The position numbers and the translations under genes were made by a program. A stretch of 64,000 bases of DNA from Candidatus Palauibacter poriticola (GTDB lineage Bacteria > Gemmatimonadota > Gemmatimonadetes > Palauibacterales > Palauibacteraceae): NCBI GenBank assembly GCA_012270965.1, contig JAAXHJ010000023.1, positions 176,649 through 240,648 of the forward strand. Direction: 5' to 3'. The notes beneath the pieces are model-generated. The model ran no database searches. It saw only the letters and a list, made by a program, of their open reading frames with translations, and had not been told where the DNA came from. The stretch's first letter is position 1; each line of letters starts with the position of its first letter. This document shows, one piece after another, positions 41,664 to 50,874 of the stretch.

Positions 41664-43172
41664 ATGTGTCGGACTTTGCCGCAGCAGACAACGACGAATC
41701 GACAGGTTGAGCGCAAGCTCGACGAAGCGGGCCTCGAGCCGCGGTGGAGAGGGGTTCCTCCCGCGGCGTTTCCCGCCTTGCGTTCGGACTCCCGCCTGGT
41801 CGGCCCCGGCGACCTCTTCTGCGCGATCCCGGGGACGCGCGTCGATGGCCACGCGTTCGTCGCAGCCGCCCACCGTGCCGGAGCCGGAGCCGCCGTGGTC
41901 GAGCGCCTTGCCGATCTCGACCTCCCGCAGTTGGCCGTCTGCGACGCGCGGGCTGCCGTGTCCCATCTCGCCGCGCTCTTCGCCGGCGACCCCGGCTCTG
42001 CGCTCCGCCTCGTCGGCATCACGGGAACCAACGGGAAGTCGACCACCGCCTGGCTCACGCGTTGGATCCTCGACGATGTGGGACCCGCCGCGGCGTTGGG
42101 TACCCTGGGCACCGTATCCACCGATGGCGGGATCGGGGCTCCGGGGCTGACGACCCCCGATCCGATCGATCTGGCCCTTGAACTCGCCGCCCTGCGGGCA
42201 GGCGGCGCCGAGGCGGCGGTGCTCGAGGTCTCGTCGCACGCGCTCGACCAGCGCCGCTGCGATGGCTTCTCGTTCGATGCCGTGGGCTTCACGAGTTTCA
42301 GTCGCGAACACCTCGAGTATCATCCGGATCTCGCGGCGTATCGGGAGGCCAAGCTGCGGCTGCTCGAGCTGCTCGCGCCGGGCGGTGTCTGCGCGGTGAA
42401 CGACGATGAACCCGCCTGGCGGGACATCGCGCCGCCGAACGCCACGACGCTCCGCTACGGCTTCGAATCGACGGCCGACCTGTGGCCCGATCGACTCGAC
42501 CTCCACGGGGGGGGGGCGCGCTTCACGCTGCGCGCGCCGGGCGCTGCGGCCGCCGTGTCGCTGCCGCTTCCGGCCGATTTCAACGTGCGGAACGCCCTCG
42601 CCGCCGCCGCCATCGCCTGGGGCTTGGGCATGCCGCTCAAACGGATCGCCGCGCGACTCTCGGCGGCGCCCTCCGTGCCGGGGCGCATGGAGGTGCTCTC
42701 GCGAGAGCCGGTGCTCGTGATCCGCGATTTCGCGCACAACCCGGACTCGTGCGAGCGGGCGCTGGCTTCCCTGCGGGAGATCGTGCCGGGCCGGGTCATC
42801 GCCCTCCTCGGGTGCGGCGGCGACCGGGATCCCGGCAAGCGGCCGCAGATGGGGAGCATCCTGGCCCGCATGGCGGATGTCGCGATCGTCACGAGCGACA
42901 ATCCCCGGTCGGAAGATCCGTCGGAGATCTGCCGCCAGATGGTCGTCGGGCTCCCACCGGACAGCTACGAGATCGTCGTCGACCGGCGAGCGGCGATCGC
43001 GCGGGGACTCGCCGAGGCCGGGCCGGCCGACGCGGTCGCGCTCCTCGGCAAGGGGCACGAGACGGTCCAGATCATCGACGGAGAGCGGCGGCCCTTCGAC
43101 GAGCGCCGGATCGTGGAGGACCTCCTCCCCGGGCTGCTCGGCGCGTCCGGCCTCCGCGGCGGGACGGCGTGA
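41664..43172 (+). CDS. murE: UDP-MurNAc-L-Ala-D-Glu:meso-diaminopimelate ligase
   Basis: 502 residues from the ATG at 41664 (no obvious ribosome site). The Mur ligase ATP loop GITGTNGKST is at 119-127. EVSSHALDQ and the HNPDS motif of the C-terminal domain are also seen. D412NPR415 is the signature that selects meso-diaminopimelate over lysine. It adds the third residue of the stem peptide. The only break in dcw overlap lies just upstream, so murE onwards may have an extra promoter; TACAAG at 41653, 5 bases before the ATG, is a weak candidate. Confidence 0.96.
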   Translation: MCRTLPQQTTTNRQVERKLDEAGLEPRWRGVPPAAFPALRSDSRLVGPGDLFCAIPGTRVDGHAFVAAAHRAGAGAAVVERLADLDLPQLAVCDARAAVSHLAALFAGDPGSALRLVGITGTNGKSTTAWLTRWILDDVGPAAALGTLGTVSTDGGIGAPGLTTPDPIDLALELAALRAGGAEAAVLEVSSHALDQRRCDGFSFDAVGFTSFSREHLEYHPDLAAYREAKLRLLELLAPGGVCAVNDDEPAWRDIAPPNATTLRYGFESTADLWPDRLDLHGGGARFTLRAPGAAAAVSLPLPADFNVRNALAAAAIAWGLGMPLKRIAARLSAAPSVPGRMEVLSREPVLVIRDFAHNPDSCERALASLREIVPGRVIALLGCGGDRDPGKRPQMGSILARMADVAIVTSDNPRSEDPSEICRQMVVGLPPDSYEIVVDRRAAIARGLAEAGPADAVALLGKGHETVQIIDGERRPFDERRIVEDLLPGLLGASGLRGGTA

Positions 43173-44566
43173 CGGCGGCCACGCAGGCCCCGGCGTTGCG
43201 CTCGGGCCGCATCCGCGCCGCGCTCCGCCTCGACACCGGCGGCACCGGGAGCGCCGTGGGCGTCGGGGAGAGGGCGTACACCGGGGTATCGTGCGACTCG
43301 AGGACGCTGGAGCCCGGCGAGTTGTTCGTCGCGCTCAGCGGGGCGCGGCACAATGCGGCCGATTTCCTCCCCCAGGCGGCGGCCCGTGGCGCGCCGGGCG
43401 CGATCGTCCCGGCCGGACGGGAGGATCCGGCGCTGGACATGGAGTACTTCGCCGTCGCCGATCCTCTGAGAGCGCTCGGCGATCTCGCGGCCCGGGCCCG
43501 GCGCGAATCGGGTGCCGTGGTCGTAGCGATCACGGGCAGCTCGGGCAAGACGACGGTGAAGGAGATGATCGCCTGCGCCCTCTCCGAGTCGCGGCGCGTG
43601 TACCGCACGGAAGGGAACTACAACAGCCAAGTGGGGCTCCCGCTCACCATCCTGCGCGCGCCGCCCGACGCGGACGCCTGGGTTTTGGAAGTGGGCGCGA
43701 GCGAGCCCGGGGAGATCGCCCGCTTGGCGGAGATCGCCCGCCCGGATCACGTCGTCATCACGACCGTCGGCTCCGCGCACCTCGAGTGTTTCGGCGATGT
43801 GGAGGGCGTGCTGCGGGAAAAGATGGCGCTGGGGCACGGCGCTTCGGGCCGCGGCGCGCTCGTCGTGGGGGAGGAGCCCGCCATCCTTGCGGAGACCGCC
43901 CGGGCCCTCCGGCCCGACGCGATCGTGGCCGGCTTCGGACCGGGGGCCGACTTCGCACCCGAGGCGTACACGGTCGAGGCGGACCGCATCGAGTTCCGCC
44001 GCGACGGCACGCGCGTAGCGCTGGAGGTGGGCGGCGAGCATCACTTGCGCGACGCGCTGATCGCGGCGGCGCTGGCGGAATCGATGGAGGTGCCGTCCGA
44101 CGCGGTCGCCCGGGGGCTGTTGCGCTACGAACCGCTCGGGCTACGCGGCGCGCTGCGCCGCATCGGACGCCTGACGGTGCTGGCCGACTGCTACAACGCC
44201 AACCCGGATTCGTTTCGCGCCGCGATCGCCCAGACTCGCGAGCTGCTCCCCGGCCGACGCCGCGCCGTATTCGCGGGCTCGATGCTCGAACTCGGTTCCC
44301 AGGAGGCGAAGGCGCACCGGGAGATCGGCGACGAGATGCGGGCCGCGGGGTTCGACGTCATCGCCGCCACGGGCCTCTTCCGCGACGCGCCGTTCGACGG
44401 CGCGCACGGCGCCACCCTGATCCGGGCGGCGGACCCCGAAGCGGCCGTGGGACCGTTCACGGACGCCCTGGAGGGAGATGAGGTCGTGCTCGTGAAGGGT
44501 TCGCGCGGCGTTAGGCTCGAGCGGGTCATCGAGGAACTGGAAGCCCGTTTCGGAGGGGATGCCTGA
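43169..44566 (+). CDS. murF: UDP-MurNAc-tripeptide:D-Ala-D-Ala ligase
   Basis: 465 residues from a GTG overlapping murE (GTGA). The ATP loop appears as ITGSSGKTTVKEM. GNYNSQVGLPLTIL, EVGASEPGEI and DCYNANPDSFRAAI are MurF motifs. It completes the cytoplasmic pentapeptide precursor. The frame is open well upstream inside murE, but the family N-terminus is at this GTG. Confidence 0.96.
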   Translation: MTAATQAPALRSGRIRAALRLDTGGTGSAVGVGERAYTGVSCDSRTLEPGELFVALSGARHNAADFLPQAAARGAPGAIVPAGREDPALDMEYFAVADPLRALGDLAARARRESGAVVVAITGSSGKTTVKEMIACALSESRRVYRTEGNYNSQVGLPLTILRAPPDADAWVLEVGASEPGEIARLAEIARPDHVVITTVGSAHLECFGDVEGVLREKMALGHGASGRGALVVGEEPAILAETARALRPDAIVAGFGPGADFAPEAYTVEADRIEFRRDGTRVALEVGGEHHLRDALIAAALAESMEVPSDAVARGLLRYEPLGLRGALRRIGRLTVLADCYNANPDSFRAAIAQTRELLPGRRRAVFAGSMLELGSQEAKAHREIGDEMRAAGFDVIAATGLFRDAPFDGAHGATLIRAADPEAAVGPFTDALEGDEVVLVKGSRGVRLERVIEELEARFGGDA

Positions 44567-45672
44567 TGCTCTACCGCCTTCTCTTCCCGCTCGCGGACCA
44601 GCATATCCTGTTCAACGTGTTCCAGTACATCTCGTTCCGCGCGGCCGGCGCCATGGTGACGGCCCTCCTCACCGCGTTCATCATCGGACCCGGGGTGATC
44701 CGCAGACTCAGAAAGCACGGCATCGGCCAGATCGTGCGGGCCGAGGGGCCGGCCACGCACCTTGTGAAGGCCGGCACTCCGACCATGGGCGGTATCATCA
44801 TCCTCACCGCCTGTCTCCTGCCCACGCTCCTCTGGGCGCGCCTCGACAACGCGTACGTGTGGGTCGCCCTCGTCGTCACGGCCTGGATGGGCGCGATCGG
44901 CTTCATGGACGATTATCTGAAGATCGTGCGCCGCCACTCGCGCGGCTTGATCGCGCGGTACAAGCTCGTCTGGCAGTTCGTCCTGGGCCTGGCGCTCGGC
45001 GGGTTCCTCCTCTGGCAGCCCCTTTCCTCGTACGGGGCGACTCAGACGATGCTCCCGTTCTTCAAGGACCTGACCGTCGTCCTCGCTGTGCCGTTCTTCC
45101 CCCTCTTCGTCGCCATCGTCGTGGCGGGAAGCGCGAACACGGTGAACCTGACGGATGGTCTCGACGGGCTGGCCACGGGACTCGCCGCGATCGCCGCCCT
45201 CACCTTCGGTGCCTTCGCCTACGCGATCGGGCGGGTGGACACGTCGGCCTATCTCGGCGTCCTGTACCTGAACGGGGCCGGGGAATTGTCGGTATTCTGC
45301 GCCGCGCTGGCGGGGGCGGCGATCGGCTTTCTCTGGTTCAACGCCCATCCGGCACAGGTCATCATGGGCGACACGGGATCCCTCGCGCTCGGAGGCGCGA
45401 TCGGCGCCGTCGCCGTGCTCCTGAAGTCGGAGTTCCTCCTCGTCATCGTAGGGGGCGTGTTCGTCCTCGAGGGGTTGTCCGTGATCCTCCAGACGGGCTG
45501 GTTCAAGTTCAGCCGCCGGCGGTGGGGCGAGGGCCGCCGCCTCCTCCGCATGGCTCCGCTCCATCACCACTTCGAGAAACTCGGCTGGCCCGAGACGCAG
45601 GTCGTCACGCGTTTCTACATCGTTGGCGTCATCTGCGCGCTCGTTGGCCTGGCGACGCTCAAGATTCGCTGA
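44566..45672 (+). CDS. mraY: Phospho-MurNAc-pentapeptide translocase
   Basis: 368 residues, ten predicted membrane helices. The product is lipid I, made on undecaprenyl phosphate. Motifs include GTPTMGGIIIL, GFMDDYLKI (Mg-binding Asp pair), NTVNLTDGLDGLATG, GDTGSLALGG and APLHHHFE. One base overlaps both neighbours (TGATG twice). Confidence 0.97.
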   Translation: MLYRLLFPLADQHILFNVFQYISFRAAGAMVTALLTAFIIGPGVIRRLRKHGIGQIVRAEGPATHLVKAGTPTMGGIIILTACLLPTLLWARLDNAYVWVALVVTAWMGAIGFMDDYLKIVRRHSRGLIARYKLVWQFVLGLALGGFLLWQPLSSYGATQTMLPFFKDLTVVLAVPFFPLFVAIVVAGSANTVNLTDGLDGLATGLAAIAALTFGAFAYAIGRVDTSAYLGVLYLNGAGELSVFCAALAGAAIGFLWFNAHPAQVIMGDTGSLALGGAIGAVAVLLKSEFLLVIVGGVFVLEGLSVILQTGWFKFSRRRWGEGRRLLRMAPLHHHFEKLGWPETQVVTRFYIVGVICALVGLATLKIR

Positions 45673-47081
45673 TGGCCGACGACCATCGTCCTCCGCTCTT
45701 CAGGCCCGGCGGGCCCGTGGCCGTCCTCGGACTCGGGGTGTCGGGGACGGCCGCCGCGCGGCTCCTGCACGCGCTCGGAGCGGACGTGTATGCGAGCGAC
45801 GCGTTCGAGGGTCCCCGGCAGCGCGAGGCCGTGGAAGCCCTCGCGGCCGATGGCATCGACGCGGAGGTGGGGCGGCACGACGTGGAGCGAATCCTGAACG
45901 CCGACCTCGTCGTGACGAGCCCGGGGATCTCGCCGAACGCCGAGATCCGGCGGACAGTGGCGGATGCCGGCGTGCCCACCGTGGCCGAAATCGAGGTCGC
46001 CTACCGCCACCTCCGCTCGCGGGTCATCGGCATCACCGGCACGAATGGCAAGACGACGACGACCGCGCTCTGCGGGCACCTGCTGCGGCAGGCGGGCGTG
46101 GACGCGCTCGCGGCGGGGAACATCGGCCGTCCGCTCTCCGAGATTCCGCTGATGAAGCGGCAGCCGGACTGGCTCGTGGTCGAACTGAGTTCCTTTCAAC
46201 TCGCCGATCTCCAGGCGTTCAGGCCCGAGGTCGGCGTGCTCGTGAACCTCGCCGCGGACCACCTCGACTGGTATTCGAGCATCGAGCGCTACTACGAAGA
46301 CAAGGCGCGGCTGTTCGCGAACGCCGATAAGGACAGCCGCTGGGTTCTGAACGGAGATGACGACGCCGTGCTCGCCATGGCGGAACCGGCCGCCGGGTGC
46401 CGCTACCTCGCTTCGATCGAGCCGCACACCGGCCCGGGGGCGTGGCTGGACGAAGCCGGGAACCTGGTCCAGCGGCTCGAGGCCGGGGGGGTGCCGCGGC
46501 CGTGGATCGCGGCCGGCGAACTCCAACTGGTCGGGGTCCACAATGTCATGAACGCGCTTCTGGCGGGTCTTGGAGCGGCGCTCGCCGGATGCGGGGCCGC
46601 GGCGATCGGAGCCGGACTCGCTTCCTTCCAAGGGCTTCCCCATCGCCTCCAGAGAGTGGGCGAGTTCGGGGGTGTCCTGTGGATCAACGATTCCAAGGGG
46701 ACGAACGTCTCCGCGACCCGCGTCGCCCTCAACGCGTTCCACCGGCCCTTGGTGGCGCTCCTCGGCGGCCGGCACAAGGGCGAGTCGTACCGGTCGCTCG
46801 CGCCCGCGCTGAGCGAGAATGCGCGGGCCCTGATCGCGTTCGGAGAAGCCGCGCCGCAGATCGTGCGGGAACTGGGCGACGTGGCGCCCGTCGAGGTCGC
46901 CCGCGGGGTTCCGCAGCTCGTGCGTCTCGCGCGCGAGGCCGCCCACCCCGGCGACGTCGTCCTCTTCTCCCCGGCCTGCTCCAGCTACGACATGTTCCCG
47001 AATTACCGGAGGCGGGGGAGGACCTTCGAGCAGTGCGTCCGCGAATCGTACGAAGGCCGCGCCTCGGAGGGGGCGACGTGA
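45672..47081 (+). CDS. murD: UDP-MurNAc-L-Ala:D-Glu ligase
   Basis: 469 residues. A Rossmann N-terminal domain (VAVLGLGVSGTAAA) is followed by the ATP-binding GITGTNGKTTTT, VELSSFQL, NLAADHLDWY and the C-terminal INDSKGTNVSATRVAL. It adds D-glutamate. It starts in the mraY stop codon (TGATG) and ends overlapping ftsW (GTGA). The frame also happens to be open through mraY upstream, which is a G+C-content effect. Confidence 0.96.
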   Translation: MADDHRPPLFRPGGPVAVLGLGVSGTAAARLLHALGADVYASDAFEGPRQREAVEALAADGIDAEVGRHDVERILNADLVVTSPGISPNAEIRRTVADAGVPTVAEIEVAYRHLRSRVIGITGTNGKTTTTALCGHLLRQAGVDALAAGNIGRPLSEIPLMKRQPDWLVVELSSFQLADLQAFRPEVGVLVNLAADHLDWYSSIERYYEDKARLFANADKDSRWVLNGDDDAVLAMAEPAAGCRYLASIEPHTGPGAWLDEAGNLVQRLEAGGVPRPWIAAGELQLVGVHNVMNALLAGLGAALAGCGAAAIGAGLASFQGLPHRLQRVGEFGGVLWINDSKGTNVSATRVALNAFHRPLVALLGGRHKGESYRSLAPALSENARALIAFGEAAPQIVRELGDVAPVEVARGVPQLVRLAREAAHPGDVVLFSPACSSYDMFPNYRRRGRTFEQCVRESYEGRASEGAT

Positions 47082-48232
47082 CGGACCACGCCATCTCCCG
47101 GGAACTCCCGCGCGTTCAGGAGTTCGGCGGTTCGCCGGCGTGGGTGCGGAACGCGCTCATCGGGATCACCCTCGTCCTCGTCGTGTTCGGGCTCCTCTCC
47201 GTCTATTCCGCGAGTTCCTTCGCGGCGCAGCAGAGCGGACTGCCGGGGAGCCACGTTCTCATGAGCCAACTGACTCGCGCCGCCGTCGGCGTCGTGGCGC
47301 TGATCGTGGCCGCCTTCATCGACTATCGCTTGTACCGACGGTACGCGTGGCCGATCCTCGCGGCGGCGGTGGCCCTTCTCGTCGTCATGATCCTCCCCTC
47401 CACCACGGACATCGCGCCCGTCCGGAACGGGTCGCGCCGCTGGCTGATGCTCGGGCCCGCGGCCTTTCAGCCCTCCGAGGCGGCCAAGGTCGCGGTCGTC
47501 TTCTGGACCGCCGCGCTCGCCGTTCGCAAGCAGCGGGCCCTCGGCAGCTTCCTGGGCGGAGTGCTCCCCTTCCTCCTCCTCCTCGGCCCCGTGCTCGTCC
47601 TCATTGCCGCGGAGCCGCACCTCTCGGCGACGCTGATTACCGCCGCGCTGGCGGCGACGGTGCTCTTCGCGGCGGGGATGCGCATCCGGCACTTCCTCCT
47701 CCTTGCGCTGCCCATCGGCGCCGGGGTGTGGTGGCTCGTGCGCTCGAACAGCTACCAGCTCACGCGGATCCTGGCGTTTCTCAATCCGGACGCGGACACC
47801 TCCGGTGCCGGCTATCAGTTGCAGCAGGCGCAGATCGCGATCGGGTCGGGCGGGATCCTGGGCGCGGGCTATGGGGAGAGCACGCAGAAACTCCACTACC
47901 TGCCGGAAGCGCAGAACGATTTCATCTATCCGATTATTGCGGAGGAATGGGGGTTCGTGGGCGCGATGACGGTGCTCATCCTCTTCCTCGCGTGGACGCA
48001 CCTCGGACTTCGGATCGCAAAAACCGCCCCGGACCTGTTCGGGCGCCTGATGGCGACCGGGCTCACGGCGATCGTCGCCATAGGAGCGTTCGGACACATC
48101 GGCATCACGATGGGGCTGCTGCCTACGACGGGAGTGAGCCTCCCCTTCATCAGTTCCGGCGGTACGGGGCTCGTCATGGCGCTCGGGGTCACCGGCGTCC
48201 TGCTCAACGTGGCGTCGCGGCGGAGATGTTGA
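47078..48232 (+). CDS. ftsW: Lipid II polymerase FtsW (SEDS family)
   Basis: 384 residues with about ten membrane helices. SEDS glycosyltransferase for septal peptidoglycan, working with FtsI. Signature parts are SVYSASSF, GSRRWLMLGPAAFQPSEAAK, the NDFIYPIIAEEWGFVG loop with the catalytic-region Asp, and LPFISSGGTGL. GTG start overlapping murD. Confidence 0.96.
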   Translation: MTDHAISRELPRVQEFGGSPAWVRNALIGITLVLVVFGLLSVYSASSFAAQQSGLPGSHVLMSQLTRAAVGVVALIVAAFIDYRLYRRYAWPILAAAVALLVVMILPSTTDIAPVRNGSRRWLMLGPAAFQPSEAAKVAVVFWTAALAVRKQRALGSFLGGVLPFLLLLGPVLVLIAAEPHLSATLITAALAATVLFAAGMRIRHFLLLALPIGAGVWWLVRSNSYQLTRILAFLNPDADTSGAGYQLQQAQIAIGSGGILGAGYGESTQKLHYLPEAQNDFIYPIIAEEWGFVGAMTVLILFLAWTHLGLRIAKTAPDLFGRLMATGLTAIVAIGAFGHIGITMGLLPTTGVSLPFISSGGTGLVMALGVTGVLLNVASRRRC

Positions 48233-48235
48233 CGG

Positions 48236-49459
48236 ATGGCGTCGCCTCGTATTCTGCTCGCGGGGGGCGGCACGGGTGGCCACCTGTATCCCGCCCTGAA
48301 TCTGGCCGCGGCCTTCGGCCAGTTGGCCCCCGAAGTCGAATGCGTGTTCCTGGGCGGGCGGCGGGGGTTGGAGGCTCGCGTGCTGCCCGACGCCGGGTAC
48401 GAGTTCCGGCTCCTGCCGCTGCAACCGTTGTACCGGCAACGGCCTTGGCGAAACTGGCGCCTGTTCGCGTCGGTTCCGGCCGTCCTTGCCGGCGTGCGGC
48501 GCGCGTTTCGGGACTTTGATCCGCGGCTCGTCGTGGGCACGGGGGGATATGTGGCGGGGCCCGCGCTCGCGGGAGCCCGCCTGCACCGAGTCCCGGCGGC
48601 GATTCAGGAACAGAACGCGGCGCCCGGGCTCGTGACGCGCCTGTTCGCGCCCGCCGTCGATCAGATCCACCTCGGTTACCCCGAGGCCGAGGCCCGGCTC
48701 CGCTTCGGGGGCCGCACGCGCCTGAGCGCGCTGGGGAACCCCGTCGCGCCCGGTCCGCCCATCGCGCCCGGTCCGGCCGTCGGGTCCGGCCCGCCCGTCG
48801 GGTCCGACCCCAGGGGTGCGCCCGAACCCAGCCGCTCGCCCGGCCCCAACGGATCGCCCGGCCCGGCTCCGGCCCGCTTCGATTGGCCGGCGGGGCGGAA
48901 TCTCCTCGTGTTCGGGGGGAGCCAGGGCGCGCTCGGTCTCAACCGCGCCTTTCTGCGGGACTTGGAATGGGCGGCGCGGGACGGCTCGGCGTGGCCGGAC
49001 GGCGTATCGGTCGTGTGGATCGCCGGACCGGCGCACGCGGCCGAACTCGCCGCGCGCGCCTCGGAGCTTCCCTTCTCGGAGCGCGTGCGCGTCGTGTCCT
49101 ACATCGACGACCTGGGGCGGCAACTGGACGGGGTGACGCTTGCGCTGTGCCGGTCGGGCGCGATGTCGCTGGCCGAGTTGTGCGCCGCGGGCCGTCCGGC
49201 GGTGCTCGTCCCGCTCCCGACCTCGGCCGGGGGGCACCAACTGACGAACGCGCGGGCGCTGGCCGGGGCGGGGGCCGCGGAAGTTCGCGAGGAAGGGAGG
49301 CTCGAGCCCGGCGAGTTGTGGTCGCTGTGCCGCGACATCCTCACCGACGACGGGCGGCTGGCCCGGATGTCGGGGGCCGCCGCGAGTCGGGGCCGACCGG
49401 ATGCGGCGCTCGACATCGCCCGCGATATGCTCACGCTCTTGGACCGGGGCGCGGCGTGA
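48236..49459 (+). CDS. murG: Lipid II synthase MurG, with a Pro/Gly insertion
   Basis: 407 residues against a usual 355-370. The enzyme transfers GlcNAc to lipid I. The N-domain has LAGGGTGGHLYPALNLA, VGTGGYVAGP and QEQNAAPG; the C-domain has LVFGGSQGALGLNRAF, CRSGAMSLAELCAAGRPA and PTSAGGHQLTNA. The extra length is a linker of about 45 residues between the domains (about 170-213), made of PGPP/GSGP-type repeats encoded by 18-bp tandem units. It directly follows GNPV, and the arginine usual after GNPV is alanine. ATG three bases after ftsW. Confidence 0.94.
   Translation: MASPRILLAGGGTGGHLYPALNLAAAFGQLAPEVECVFLGGRRGLEARVLPDAGYEFRLLPLQPLYRQRPWRNWRLFASVPAVLAGVRRAFRDFDPRLVVGTGGYVAGPALAGARLHRVPAAIQEQNAAPGLVTRLFAPAVDQIHLGYPEAEARLRFGGRTRLSALGNPVAPGPPIAPGPAVGSGPPVGSDPRGAPEPSRSPGPNGSPGPAPARFDWPAGRNLLVFGGSQGALGLNRAFLRDLEWAARDGSAWPDGVSVVWIAGPAHAAELAARASELPFSERVRVVSYIDDLGRQLDGVTLALCRSGAMSLAELCAAGRPAVLVPLPTSAGGHQLTNARALAGAGAAEVREEGRLEPGELWSLCRDILTDDGRLARMSGAAASRGRPDAALDIARDMLTLLDRGAA
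48743..48814 (+). repeat. 18-bp in-frame minisatellite in murG (4 units)
   Basis: Units at 48743, 48761, 48779 and 48797 encode VAPGPP, IAPGPA, VGSGPP and VGSDPR. Further 9-bp-like SPGPN/GSPGPAP repetition continues to about 48870. Confidence 0.75.
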
Positions 49460-50874
49460 CGGGAGCGGCGGTGGGGGCGCCCCGCCCGGCGCGGGCCGCG
49501 GATCTCCCGGCACCCGGGGCGCAGGTGCATCTCATGGGGATCGGCGGCGCCGGCATGCGCGGACTCGCGCTCCTCCTCGACCGCGCCGGCTACGTCGTGA
49601 GCGGGTGCGACCGCGCCCCGGCCGACGCCCTCGGCGACCTTGCCGCGAACGGGATCCGGGTCGAACGGGAGCACGCCCCCTCCCACGCCTCCGGAATCGA
49701 TCTGCTGGTGCGAAGCTCGGCCGTGCCGACGGACGAACCGGAGGTCGTCCGGGCGGAACTCGCCGGCGTGCCGGTGATGCGCAGGGCCCGGGCGCTCGGC
49801 GCCCTGCTCAACGGGCGGCCGTTGGTCGGGATCGCGGGGACGCACGGGAAGACGACGATCACCGCGATGACCGGGCACGCGGCGGCCGCGGCCGGGCTCG
49901 ATCCCCTCGTCCTCGTCGGTGGCCGGGTAGACGCGTGGAAGGGGTTTGCGCGGCTGGGCGGTGGCCCGGCCATCGTGGAGGCCGACGAATTCGACCGTTC
50001 CTTCCTCGAACTTCATCCCACGCTGGCCGTGATCAGCTCGCTCGAACCAGAACATCTCGACACCTACGGGAGCTGGGGGCGCCTCCGTGCCGCGTTCGAG
50101 GAGTTCGCCGGGCGGACCCGGAACGCCGAAGGCCTCATCTACTGCCACGACGACGAGGGGGCGCGCGGACTCGCGGAGGCGTGCGGATTCTCCGGCGCGG
50201 AGCACGGTTTCGGGTACGGCTTCGGGGAGGGGGCCTGGTGCAGGCTCGAAGAGGCGGGGCGGCGCACGCTGCGCCTCTCGTGGCCGGACGGAGCGATCAA
50301 CCTCACCCTCCGCGTGCCGGGGCGCCACAACCAGCTCAACGCCGCCGCGGCCTTCCTCGCCACGGTGCGGCTCGGCGGCGATCTGCGGGCGGTGGCGCGC
50401 GGGCTCGGCGAGTTTCGCGGCGTGGCGCGCCGACTCGAGTTGATCGCGGCGTGGCGCGACCTCACGGTCTTCGACGACTACGCGCACCACCCGACCGAGG
50501 TCGCGGCGTCGCTCGCCGCCCTGCGGGAGGCGTATCCCGACGCCCGGCTGACGGTCGTCTTCCAGCCCCATCTGTTCACCCGGACGCGCGATTTTGCGGA
50601 GGCGTTCACCCGGGCCCTCAAGATCGCGGATGAAGCGCGCGTGCTCCCCATCTATCCCGCGCGGGAGGCGCCGCTGCCGGGTGTGACCTCGGAGCTGATC
50701 ATCGGCGGGGCCGGCGCGACCGCGGCCCCGATCGACCGGCAGGACGCGCTGGACCTCGTCCCGCCGGAGGTCGGCTCGGGAGAGGCGGTCCTCGTCTTCA
50801 TGGGTGCCGGCGACGTCACCGACCTCGCACACGCGGCGGTTCAACGGCGGGCGGGCGATGCGGTGGGAGCGTGA
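49456..50874 (+). CDS. murC: UDP-MurNAc:L-alanine ligase
   Basis: 472 residues from a GTG overlapping murG. The N-terminal nucleotide fold has HLMGIGGAGMRGLA; ATP loop GIAGTHGKTTITAM; EADEFDRSFL; HHPTEVAASLAAL and FQPHLFTRTRDF in the C-domain. It adds the first amino acid of the stem peptide. The 3' end overlaps murB by 17 bases. Confidence 0.96.
   Translation: MTGAAVGAPRPARAADLPAPGAQVHLMGIGGAGMRGLALLLDRAGYVVSGCDRAPADALGDLAANGIRVEREHAPSHASGIDLLVRSSAVPTDEPEVVRAELAGVPVMRRARALGALLNGRPLVGIAGTHGKTTITAMTGHAAAAAGLDPLVLVGGRVDAWKGFARLGGGPAIVEADEFDRSFLELHPTLAVISSLEPEHLDTYGSWGRLRAAFEEFAGRTRNAEGLIYCHDDEGARGLAEACGFSGAEHGFGYGFGEGAWCRLEEAGRRTLRLSWPDGAINLTLRVPGRHNQLNAAAAFLATVRLGGDLRAVARGLGEFRGVARRLELIAAWRDLTVFDDYAHHPTEVAASLAALREAYPDARLTVVFQPHLFTRTRDFAEAFTRALKIADEARVLPIYPAREAPLPGVTSELIIGGAGATAAPIDRQDALDLVPPEVGSGEAVLVFMGAGDVTDLAHAAVQRRAGDAVGA

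Noticed and set aside
44559..45671. Possible N-terminal extension of murD through the whole of mraY
   Set aside because: The frame is open, but the sequence is the shadow of mraY; MurD's Rossmann start and the TGATG overlap place its start at 45672.
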